From Mytilinidion resinicola (taxonomy: Eukaryota > Ascomycota > Dothideomycetes > Mytilinidiales > Mytilinidiaceae): a DNA stretch of 64,000 nt. The stretch covers positions 199,710-263,709 of the forward strand of contig NW_022985451.1 of NCBI RefSeq assembly GCF_010093595.1, written 5' to 3'. Position numbers and translations under genes: made by a program. Shown in pieces: positions 9,801 to 20,701 of the stretch (positions within the stretch are counted from its first letter, which is position 1; every line of letters begins with the position of its first letter). The notes under the pieces are model-generated. The model did no database searches and was not told where the DNA came from. It saw only the letters and a list, made by a program, of their open reading frames with translations.

Positions 9801-12800
9801 GGTACCTTGGTAGTGAGAATGGGAGGATGAATGCCAGGAGTGAGATGTCACTGGCGGTGAGTGGTATGTAGCTGCCGGAAGCGGTAGTTGGGTCCTGAGG
9901 TGTGAGGTTTGAGGTTCGGCGAAAAAAAGACATTGAAGCCGTCTCAAGATCCACCCGCAACGCCACACACAGCACCAAAACTTGCGCCATGTGGTGGCAG
10001 GCAAGTCGTGCCCTCATTGGGTCGTCGCGTATACTGCCCGTTTCGAATATGCATCCACACCTTGCGACATCCTGTGGCCAAAGCAGGCAGTAAGACAGGA
10101 TGACAGGATGACAGGAAGATTACTGATGTCAGCATCATGACAGCTTTGAGATAGGTGCGCTCAGAGTTTGTGGGGTAAGTAAGAGCCTCCGTCGCCATTG
10201 GTGTTGGCATCGGTAACAGGGCCATGGTCCTTTGTAGCTCTGCTTGGGAGCTCGCATACTGACTGTCCTGAGCACGCACAAATGGAGATTGTAGAGATAT
10301 TTATAGAGTCTAAAACCGTCTTTCTTTCTTTTCCAGTCTTGATTATACATTTCACAAGAGTATCCAGCTCTTCTACCAATCATGAGGTTTTACATCCCGT
10401 TTCAAATCTCCCTTCATATACTGGGGGGCTTTAGACAGTGTCAAACGGGCGTAAATTGCTCTTGCATCCTCTGTATGAGCCATTGGAGAACATCAGACGG
10501 ATTTGAAGCTTGTCTAAGCCAAGCAGAGTTAGTTTATGTCCTCCCACTCGCTGCGGGTGAGGAATGTCAGGGCGGGTCAAGGGGCTGCGGGTGAAGCCGC
10601 CGTACGAAAGCCTCCACAACGTGCCCGAGGAGGAGCAACATCCATGCCGGACCGGGGAGAGAGTCACGATGCATGGAATGTTCTCCACGACGCCCAAACG
10701 CACGTCTCACGGAAGAGGTCCGCAACATCAGCGGCTGGCGCGGGATGTTGGCGCTCCAGGCCTTGACCTGGAAAGCCACGCGCAGAGGTGGCCATCAAGT
10801 TGTTCCAGAAGAAAGCTACGCCGTGTATATACTAGGCGCTTCCTGGCGGCACAACGGCGCGATGTAGGCGCGCCAAGGCAGCGGCCTGATTTCTGATCCT
10901 GGCTGGCGGCAACATCCTCGTTTGACGTGCCCTTGCTGGCTCTTCTCTGGGACCGTTTTTCACGGATTCCACGTCCCCAACTTGGTGGAAGGGAGCAAGC
11001 GAGCAGGCCATCGAACCCGCCCCTGGGCCCGCACTGCGCTCAGGCACCGGCGTCGCCGAACCGGACACCCTCCCTGGTCGATGCTTGATTTCTGCTGCGA
11101 ACCAAGGTGCTGGGAGGGCACCGATGCCGAAGGCCTGGAGGACTGCCGCGTCACATGTGCCGAACCCGCCCTGAAATCCTGACAAACGCCAAAATCAATC
11201 CCACCACTCACAATATCCTCTCCGGCTACTGGACGAGCCGGCTCCCGCTGCGACCCTGATCGTAGAGATGGGTAACCTGGATGCGGTAGAGTCTGTAAGA
11301 AGTTCACGAGTTCGATATATTGAATCGCTCCAGCCCTACACACCACACGCGTATATAGTACCACCTATCACCACAGACATGGCTGCAGCGCTACGCACGC
11401 GCTCTCTTCGCAGTCGTCTCGCTGCGATGACGACGCCTGCGAGCCGCTCTGGCAACTGTAGCAGCCCCTAGCACTGTTGCACGTCCGGTCAGCCATGGGG
11501 CAACGCCGTTCACGAGATCGCCCTCAGTGTCCCGCTGCAGCGTTCGGAGTTAAAAGCGTCACATCGCCGCCTGGTGGGAGGATTGCATCAGCACGACGGG
11601 AAGGATCCCAACCCTGTCGCTTGGGGTGCATCTCGAGCTCGTATGCATGCACAGAACCCTTCTAGCGTGGAAATTGGCAATATTGTCAGACTATGCGTTG
11701 CGCGCGCTCACCTCACGATGTCTGCTGGGCCCATCTTGTTGTTTCATGCCGTAAACGGCGCCATGGTGTTGCACTCGTGGTCAGAGCCTGTTGAACGGCG
11801 TGGAGGAGTGGCCATGGTGGAGTGGACGTCCGATGCCGGCGATTCTCCCCCAGTTGTGCCGCCGAGGCCCTTTGCTTGCGGCAGGGATGGATGAATGCTC
11901 TGCTGGATGCTCGAGCCCGATGAAGGTCCTCTCGTCGACCTTATCGGACAGTGGTCAACGGATGCTCGATGTCTACCCAACGAGACGGCGAAACATTTGG
12001 CAGGAGACCAAACGCTGGACCAATACGACGGTATGGATGCGGTTGCGGGCCGCGATGTCTGATTGATGGTGCCTCGCAGCCTCAAACACGGCAGAAGAGA
12101 TGGCCCACGCCGTCGCGCCCTCATCTTCAGGACCTGCCGTCCTGAGCGTGCCGGTGCCGACCGAGCAATGTGCAGATGCCGTATGAGAGGGTGGCGTGCC
12201 CCTTTCTGGGATGTAGAGTGTCCCCTCGGCCGATTCATTCGTACCAAGAAATCACGGGAGGCGTATACAGCTCGTTATATAGCGGCGAGGCGGATGGCGG
12301 CAGTGGTGATTCGCCGCGCCCAAGGCCTCGCGGTCTGGCACCAAGTGGGCAATCTACGGCCCTGGTTCGTCGATGCTGCGGGTCCCAGCAAGCGGGCAGA
12401 CGGCGGTGCGAATATTGCGTGCAGGCCCCGTCGTGCCAACCACACCCAGGCCAGGCGTCAGGACGGGCATCTCGGGCCACGCATCGCGATCGCGGGCAGC
12501 GAGGTTGTTCAACGGCTCGACAACCGGAGCGCTCGAGGCCGCCTGTGCTCGCCGCCGCCACACCCCTGGTGGAGGCGCTCTTTTTTGACGTCTGCGCAAC
12601 TCTGCGGCATGCACTCCCCACTACACTACTGCACCCCCCTCGAGCCTCTTGCACCATTAGCCCGCTCCCTCCATCGCATCGCAGTCTGCACCCGGCATCT
12701 GCTGCTGCTGTGCCGCTGGGCGCTGAGACGGTCGCCACGACTCGCCCTCGAGTTGAAACTAGCCTCGAGCTCCGTGGCCGCGATTATTATTCCATCCTTC

Positions 12801-13386
12801 GGCTTGGCCTCCCGCCCCTGCGCTGAGCCTTCAAGACACCCCACCGTTCACTGACGGCATTCTCCACCGTGCTCCTCCCAAGGGCCGCCGGGTGCGCTTA
12901 CTGGCGCTGGCAGCCTGACTCTTGCGAGCTCCCACCCAGAGCCTTGCTGACGCTGCGTCTCTTTGGCCTCGTCCAGAGCCCGAGCATCTGATTGCGCCCT
13001 CAGGAGACGTTTGCGCCACCTGTGTACGCGACGAGCCACCAGCTGCCGCCCAGAAACACCCTGGCTCATCATATCACGTCCCCACTGCTCATCTCCAATG
13101 CGCGACGTCCCGAGACTGCCCAGCACAGCGGAGAATTTCACAGCGAACCGCTCTTCTACTTGACAGACTCGCGCCCCGGCCTCGCGTTCCCAGCTTTTCC
13201 AGCCTTGCGGATTGCCGTTACCGTTGGACGGGCGTGCTATCGATTGGCCTTGCCGCCCGCGGACCCCAGATCGCTTTAACCCGTCTGGCATAACGCACCG
13301 CTGCGCTCCAGCACCAAACCCCAAGAACAACACACGCCCCGAGAAGCCATCGTCTTTCCTCCGACCTCACGCCGTACGTCACTACC
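9801..13386. other. Long GC-rich intergenic region upstream of the transcription factor
   Basis: About 3.6 kb with many overlapping open frames on both strands, especially 10.4-13.3 kb where GC content is high, so stop codons are rare by chance. None of the translations shows a recognisable domain. An 8-nt tandem repeat (GACAGGAT type) lies at 10094-10117. The right part probably includes promoter and 5' leader of the transcription factor that starts at 13387, and the left end the promoter of cia2. A non-coding transcript cannot be excluded. Confidence 0.45.
10094..10117. repeat. 8-nt tandem repeat, about three copies
   Basis: GACAGGAT is repeated twice exactly at 10094-10109 and followed by GACAGGAA at 10110-10117. 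It is a short slippage repeat upstream of cia2. Confidence 0.75.
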
Positions 13387-16300
13387 ATGGCTGGCGAATC
13401 CGCCGGGCGCCCGTTGCTGCCCCAGACCGCGCAGATGCAAAGCTTCACCTTTGCCCCGCCCACTCTGGCACCGCGGGAGAACCAGAGAAGTACGATGACA
13501 TGCCGCTGTCCCGCTGCTGTGTCGCTGACCTGGCCCTGTAGACTATGTCTTTGTTGACGAGCACAACCGTCACAAGCGGCTCAAGGGTAACTAACATTAA
13601 TCTGATCTGCAGTACGCCATATTCTGTACTGATATATGACAGTTATGCGAGCCTGTGAAGGCTGCCGGAGGCGCAAGATCAAATGCGACGCTGCTACTAC
13701 GAATGCTTGGCCATGCGCTGCGTGTATCCGACTGAAACTCAATTGCGTGCCGCCGACCGTGAGTTACGATAAAGACTACACACCCGGATCGCATACCTTT
13801 GAATTAGAGCGTCCCGAGTACGAATCCTCTCCCGTAGGCCAGGATGACTACCAGCGACAGCATGTCATGTCCCATATGGGACCCGAAATGGCGAACGGGC
13901 TACCACCTCCAGTTCCCGGAACATATGCCGACGGGATGAGGATGTATCAGACTGCGCCGTACATTGAACAGCATCAGCCGCAAGAGCACCTGCAATATTC
14001 GAGCATGCCTCCACCGGCAGTTGCAGGCCAAGACCTCAGTTATCCGCCTCAGCCTATGTACTCCGAACCACCGGCCGCGCCTATAGATTCTCCTGGTTCG
14101 GACGGCGTCTGGCGCAACGATAATACATCCAATCTGACTGACGCCCTTGGAGAATTGAAGATTGATTATACCGCCGTGGGTAAGTTGACATCTTGTGGCA
14201 TCGGTGGTCGTTCCGGTCATCTAACAAACCCTAGCTCCATACATTGCGAACCAAAAGAAGTCCCTAGCCGAAGCTCCGGCATTGGAGGAGTATGAAATCC
14301 AGCTGCCACCGCAAAACAGCCTGGATCATACAGTTCGGATCCCACCAGAAATGATGCCTTCAGAGCAGCAAGCCCTGGACTATTTTGACTACTTCTTTAC
14401 AAATATTCACCCTTATTGTCCTGTCATCAATAGGGCATATTTCTACCAGCAATGGTCAACTGCTCGGGAGTCCATTTCTCCGCTTATGCTTGAAGCAATA
14501 TTCGCATGCGCATCACTAATGTTAGAGGAGCCTGGGGCAGGGAACAAGTGGCTGGCTCTTGCGTCGAGTAAGACTTTACTATGACTATCTTCACTTGGGC
14601 TGGGCTAACCCTGGCAGAGCACGAGGAGAGCTTCAGAGACGTGCCACGACTGAGCACTATTCAAGCCATGCTCCTCATATTGAAAGCTAGAGAATCTGTC
14701 CCACAGCGCGGGTATTTCTGGCGATCTTGGATGACGGTCGTGAATATGGTCGCAATGGCAAAAGAACTCGATTTAAACGAGCATTACGAGAACCACCAAA
14801 TAGGCAAACACTGCGGTTCTTCGCTCCCTGACTGTCTGACGAAAACCAGAGTCTGGAACACTCTCTTCGTCTTAGAGATCATGGTTGGAGGACCTCAAGG
14901 TGGGTGGCCTAGTCAAACAAATTAGTCTGGAAACTGACAGCTTCAAAGGCAGGTCCGACTTTTCAGTCGATGTTGATACTGTGGATTTCAGCATTCCTAG
15001 GCCTGCTCCTGGACTTGATGATGCTGAGTATCAAGTATCACGACAGTTTGCTCACTACCTTCGGATTGTGAAGAACGTCCAATTCAGCACGGTGGCACAC
15101 GCGAGGCTGAGGAAGAAGAGGAAGGACTGGGCCTTGGAACCCGAGTTCGTCCAGCACAACCAGGATTTTCCCATTTGGCTGAGGGAACTTCCACACGACC
15201 TACAAATTGCCTATCCTCCTGATGGATCTGCACCTTGGATTCCGTCTCATTTTGTCGCCAATCTACACTGCTACCATTTACTTTCTATCATAATGCACCA
15301 CAGGCCCCAACTCCACATTCTTTCTGACTCTTTTGACGGCTCATGGAAGCAGCATATGATAATCTGCTACTCGGCAGCTAAGGACATGTGCAAGTTGCAA
15401 GAGGCGATTCTAAAGAACTACGGACTTCCTGGCCTGCTCTGTATGCAGAGAGGTATCAGCTTCACGATATATTCTGTGCTCACATGCACTATGCTTCACT
15501 TGGTAAGTCATCACATGCAAATTTACCTTCGTCCGCTCTAACGTCCAAGGTCGCAATCACGTCTCCAGACCCGGAGCTTAGTGGCGATGCAAGGGAGTTC
15601 TTCGTAAGGCACATGCGAATTCTAGAGACCTGCACGCCTTCCTGGCCCATGCCCGAGATGCATGAACAGGTCAATACCCTGCGACAGGCTTTTTCAGCGG
15701 ATATCTCGAAAGCCTTCGCGCTCAAGCCTAGTTTTCCTTTCGGAAGTCCTCCGCCCCAGAGTAATTCCAGCCCTTTGAGTACCGATGACGCATACCGGTC
15801 TCGAGGTCCAGGCCAACAATCACCATTGGAGCAACCAGGTCAAGTCCAAGTCCAATACCATGCCCATCCTATCACCCCGCCGATTTCAGCAAGCGACTCG
15901 GACCCAAAGACTGACTCTCCCGTAGTTCAGTCTTTGGCCATGATGGCCGCTGGTCAGCGCACTCCCCAAACCTCGAACCAGATCCAAATGCAAGAACCTG
16001 TTCAATGGAACCCAACGAGGATATTTGAGTGAGTTTGAATATCCAAAAGATTCAGCCTACGTATCACAATGCTAACATGTTACAGTCAATGGAATGCAGC
16101 CTTTGGTACGCCCCCTCCAAGCACCTCGTCTCAGTCGTCCCCACCTCTAAGACCGCCGCCTCCAGGAACAGGATACGAGTCCCGGACGCCACAGGAAGCA
16201 AATCCGCCGCACTACCAACTCCCGGCTGTTTCACCCCATGTCGCCCAAGTTCCCAACGTCCAAGCTCAGCTGCCGCCGCCAGTGAGTTACGCGGCGCCGC

Positions 16301-16437
16301 CCAACGCGTCGTACGTCACACCGAGCATGTGGCAAGACGTTGTTGCTAGCTCTTTTAGTGGGGAAGGACTCAAACGACGATGGGACTATGGGAATTCGGG
16401 AATGATGGACCAGCCACAGAGCCATAAGAGGAGATAG
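13387..16437 (+). CDS. Zn(II)2Cys6 transcription factor with fungal-specific TF domain
   Basis: Eight exons close in frame to 894 aa: 13387-13489, 13542-13586, 13643-14179, 14235-14567, 14618-14899, 14949-15502, 15550-16028, 16086-16437. All introns are GT-AG, 47-57 nt. The N-terminus (FTFAPPTLAPRENQRN) leads to YVFVDEHNRHKRLKV and a binuclear zinc cluster with cysteines near 54, 57, 64, 74, 77 and 84 (CX2CX6CX9CX2CX6C), which should bind CGG-type half sites. A Pro/Gln linker follows, then the middle homology region (YFFTNIHPYCPVINRAYFY; YFWRSWMTVVNMVAMAKELDL; RVWNTLFVLE), and a Pro-rich tail ending near SMWQDVVASSF and a basic KRR. The protein is nuclear by family. I know this type as conserved in Pezizomycotina but cannot name a regulon. 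Intron 2 has an earlier acceptor at 13611-13612 that would give an immediate in-frame stop. Confidence 0.9.
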
Positions 16438-19240
16438 GAGGCTTGTCAGAGACTATGACACCTCGGATAGCTTGCAGCCATTGTCCACACGTTTACAGCA
16501 TTTTGCTGCAACATCGAACTCCTGATATAGTCCCAGGCTTTCGGTTCCAGGATCGATTCACGACTTGATGAATCCGACACCGCAATCTCGGCTCTTTCCC
16601 ATGGCTATAGAGGAGGTATTAGCCATGGAAGTTATTTGTGACGCGTATAATATTGTTACGTAACAGATATCATTCCAGCTAGGGCTACGGTTCTAGCGAA
16701 GTCAAAAATGCGCAATGTCGAGTGAGAATGCGGCGACACTCGGCAAAACTTCATGGCCACGCTGGTCACGGAGCCGCTCTGACCGATTATTCTACACCAG
16801 ATATATGGTGCAACACGCCATAACCAACTCGTGGTTGGACGAATGTAGACATAGGAAGCAAGTGTATGGAATATGGGAAGGTTTACGAACGAATGGATGA
16901 TCCAAAAGGGCACATCATATCGCTCGCACGCACGCACGCCCAACATGTCTGTCTTAGTCTTTAAATGTTTTCATGTTTCAAAAGTTGGCATGCCCTGCGG
17001 AAGCTCTCGTTGGAAACGACGCTATGATGAATTTCTTTTGCCTTCCCCTTTGGGCAGATTCGGGTTTTTGTACAGTATTTTACTCGGCATACTGGCATGG
17101 AGAGTCATGGGATCGAGCATTGCGTATTCCCCTCCTTCAACGCATTTTCTACGCGTCATGACTATTATCGTCTCTAACTGTCGTGTCTGTGGCCGGCCTC
17201 AGACTCAAATCATCTAAATCTCGAATCTACGCATGGCTATCTCATTCAAACTTTTGACTTCAATACCGCATCCCCCGCATGCCCGCTTCGCTCGCTATGC
17301 CCTCCATAGCGTCCGTGCGAACTACGATGGTCCGGAGGCTCACCGTCAGCCATGCAGATAGTGCGCTATCGTACCGCACCCGCTTTCCGCGCGCACGAGC
17401 GTGGGCGTGTCTGGGGAATGCACTGCGCTGACGATGCGCTAGTATCTCTTACATTCCTGTATGTAGCGCGGCGGGTCATCTTCGTGCTTTGCCTCGCTTG
17501 TATGTAACCGGAAAAAGCACTTGATGGCGAGAGAAAACTTCAAACCATCCCTATCCTTAGGGTTGCTGGTCAAACGATAGTTCGCGATCAATTACCTTTG
17601 CACATGCTATCATTTTCCGTCTATCCTTGTATCTGATATACTTCCGAGAATCAGCCTCCCCCAGTCGCATGTAAGTACCCGAAAAATCCCACGATTCGAC
17701 GCCCTTTCTCGCCTTACTAAATTTACACCATTCCATGTGTATCTCTCGACTCCGCGGACCAGAACGGCTAACCTGGTCGCGGCCACCATGCACCCGCGCC
17801 TTGGCAACAAACCCAGATATGTACAGTATCATATGTGCGGGAAAGGCTGTAGAGATCTAGAGCGCGCTCGGCCTGACATTTTCCCGTGTATCGTTGCTTG
17901 CTGAAATCGACATCATTTTATATTGGGGGATAAAGCTGCTGGGCTGCTGGGCGCTGGATTGCTGGATTGCGGCGTGGTATCACCAATCTTCTCTGTGACT
18001 GATCGACGCCGCATACATAACAATACATACTGACTGGAGGGCCCGCCCGGCCCGCAGTTTCACACCCCAACACCAACCCGCAGCTCTCTCGCGCGCATGA
18101 TGGCTGGCTGGCTGGGCTGGGATACGCTAGCAACTGTGGAGTTTCGCTGAGCGGACTTTTGTGGGATGCCTTTTACGCCATGCGGGATGGGGTGGATGCG
18201 ACGATCACTCCACGGACTGTGTTGCGACGGGGGGCAGCTGGGAGCGATGGGGCGTGAGAGGGCCGGCATGAGGAGCCGATAGCAGCCCTGCAGGGGAAGG
18301 CGAGAGGGGGCTGGGGTTGTGGGCAGGGGGTATGGGATCGGTAAGGGGTGGGTTGAGCTGGGGTTGGGAAGGGGTGGTGATGGGGCGAGTTGATGGTTAT
18401 GGTCTGTGTAGAAGAGGGATGAGCTTGTAAGAGGATGGGGGATAAGGTGTAGAAAGTAGATATGTAAATAAGTTTGGGAGGGTGAGATGAAAGGAGATGA
18501 GGTTAGGCTAGCGAGGCATGTGATATTCACGTGACGTTGTACGAAGGTTGGAGTTCTCATTCCGAGAATAGCCATGGTGTTCAAGAATAGCCAATCAAAC
18601 CGAGAAGGGTTTACTGTCCGATACTCTCCATAACTACTGCTAGGTGTTTCCATGCTATTCATTATCACCATTGTGGGGTACGTTTATAGTGGTCGCTCCT
18701 CACTGTTTGTTGATTGTCTCTACATTTGTTTGTAATTAGTGGCCGTATGTGAGCTCGCTATTTAGCCCTCTTCTTCGTTATCAGACTGAATTCTTCATAA
18801 CCTTCGTCGCCGCTCAAGTAGCGAGACCCCAGCGTACCTTCCCACTGTATTTTGACGTCAACCCAGACTCAAACTTCGGGATTCTCAGGTATGTAGGTGC
18901 TCTCACATCTTGACGGGCTCAAATTCACACGTGAAAAGGCCAAGAGTATCCTCATACGAACCGCAAGTAAGAGATACTCGGTAAAGGGGTCAATGCAGTA
19001 TGAAGCCACCATGTTCGATTCATGAGTTTACGGCAAATGTATGTACATTGAAGCATCTTCGTGTCCAAGATACAAGAAACCGTCAACTCATCAAGCAGAG
19101 CCTCATGTCTAGAATTCCATCCTTACACATATGAAAAGAGCAGTATCAACTACTCTTGGAAAAAGGGAAAAAAGGACAGACCGAGATATAGATAAGAATC
19201 GAAAACATCAACTCATCGACCGGGCCATAGCAGTAAGTGT
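16438..19240. other. Intergenic 2.8 kb, no convincing gene
   Basis: It holds the 3' end of the transcription factor and, on the right, the 3' end of the leftward chitinase. The only long frame, on the minus strand at 18060-18671, is low-complexity Pro/Ser/Leu sequence caused by the G-tract block listed separately. No RNA gene or transposase motif was seen. Confidence 0.5.
18290..18395 (+). other. Dense G-tract block, possible G-quadruplex region
   Basis: The plus strand has at least ten runs of three or more Gs within about 100 nt (for example GAGAGGGGGCTGGGG, GCAGGGGGTATGGG, AAGGGGTGGG), separated by short loops. This fits the usual G-quadruplex rule. It lies between convergent genes, so any role would be in replication, termination or chromatin rather than in a promoter. 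Confidence 0.55.
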
Positions 19241-20569
19241 CTACTCCGCCTTCTCGTTGCGCCAGCCCCTCCGCATCTGCCGCTTCGATAGCGTACTCAG
19301 CGAGCCACCGACACTGCTGATGAACCCGCTGTTGGCGTAAACCTGACTCGCGTCCCAGATCATGACTCCGCCGAAGCTGCTGTACTGGGACGAGTAAGTG
19401 AGAACCGCAGAGAGATTGTCGGGCGCGATATAGCCTGCGCCGGCGCCGGTGTTGCCAGGGACGCCGACGAGAACTTTCACGGCCTTGTTTTTGGACGTGT
19501 TCTTGGCCCAAGAATCCCAAGTGTTGAAGTTGTAGTTATTTTGATCGGCGGTGCCGGCGACATAGGAACTGACTCCGCAATAGTTGTTATAGAACTGAAT
19601 GAAGACTGCATCAAACGAGACAGATCCGTCAAGCATGGGGTCATCTGCAGCATCTGGAGTAGAGAATTAGCGTTAAAGCTTCTTTGAAACGAGTTGCTTC
19701 ATGCAATACGTACCTGGGTAGGGGCATTGCGGTGCAGCTGTCAGGAAGTACTTCTTCCCGCCGGTCGAGTCCATGTTGGAGCGTAGTTGGTTACCGAAAG
19801 CAGGCATATTACTAACCTGGGATTCGAAATCGAAGTCGAAGCCGTCAATGACAGCGGAGCCAAAGGGTCTGAGGATGCTGGAGCCAGACTGCTGCGGGCC
19901 GAACATTGCCCAAACCTTGTTGGCCATTGAGACAGCGGCGTCTGAAGAGCTGAAGCCGCCCTCGGTATAGGTAGCTCCTCCAACGGAGAGGAGGATAGTC
20001 TTGCCGTAGGTATTCTGGCAAGCTGTGATGTCGGCCCTGACAGTTAGGTGTTAGTCTGCTTTGGCGAAGTATAAGTTCAAGGACTTACTCGATCTCCGGG
20101 CAGCTAAACAAAGAGGTGCCGTCAAACAGGGTGCATTTGTCACCCTGGTTGGCGAAGTTCAGCACGGGCTGGCCACCATTACCGTTGAATTGGACCAGGA
20201 ACGACATAACGATCGTCTAAATAGTGGTTAGTAACGAAGCGCGGATGATGACGGTATACATACGTCGACATTGGTATCTGGGATTAAGTTAGCTTCGTCA
20301 ACTAGATAAATCACCTTCTAGAAGGATGGGAAACATACTTTGACAGTAGTAGGATAGACGCTGCTGGGCGAGGTCTCCGGAGCCCTGGCCATAAGAGTTC
20401 TGGCCTGGCGAAGTACTTGCTTAGCGTTGATGTATTGGCAAGTTGAGAAGAGCATCCTACCCCAGTAGAGGACCATGTTCTTCTTCGAGTTCATGTCGAA
20501 GCCAGCGGAGGCGAAGCTGAAGCAACCCAAAAGGGCACCCAAGAAAGCGATCTTCATCAAGAAGATCAT
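19241..20569 (-). CDS. Secreted GH18 class III chitinase
   Basis: Six exons (20461-20569, 20339-20404, 20264-20277, 20089-20216, 19714-20036, 19241-19653) close in frame to 350 aa. The start is ATG 20569, or ATG 20557 four codons in; both leave a signal peptide (MKIAFLGALLGCFSFASA), so the enzyme should be secreted or wall-bound. The mature part starts near FDMNSKKNMVLYWGQNSYGQ, typical of plant/fungal-type class III enzymes. The catalytic GH18 motif DGFDFDFE is intact near residues 170-177 with the acid/base Glu at about 177. VDTIVMSFLVQF and GVMIWDASQ are the other barrel strands. It should hydrolyse chitin in wall remodelling or competition. There is no chitin-binding domain and no Ser/Thr-rich GPI region; the C-terminus is short and basic (KRQMRRGWRNEK). 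Exon 3 is only 14 nt. Confidence 0.92.
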
Positions 20570-20694
20570 GTTTGCTAAAGGAGTGTGGAATGGTTCCTGT
20601 AATTTGAAAAGGAGTGACTAGACAAGCTGACTGTCTAGAAAGAAGGAAGCACTGGATTGAGGAAAAAGAAAGTGAGAAGGGTAGAGAACGAGAC

Positions 20695-20701
20695 TTATAT
20701 A
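20695..20701 (-). promoter_or_regulatory. TATA box of the chitinase gene
   Basis: On the minus strand TATATAA lies about 126 nt before the chitinase ATG at 20569, followed by a pyrimidine-rich stretch (CTTCCTTCTTTC). This is the usual layout of an inducible fungal promoter. Confidence 0.55.

Noticed and set aside
10430..13330. Long overlapping ORFs on both strands, e.g. 12063-12854 and 12848-13333
   Set aside because: High GC content makes stops rare; translations are Arg/Pro/Ala-rich without domains and overlap each other on several frames.
18060..18671. 203-codon minus-strand ORF
   Set aside because: Its middle is low-complexity Pro/Ser/Leu made by the G-tract block; no motif, no start context and no introns typical of neighbours.
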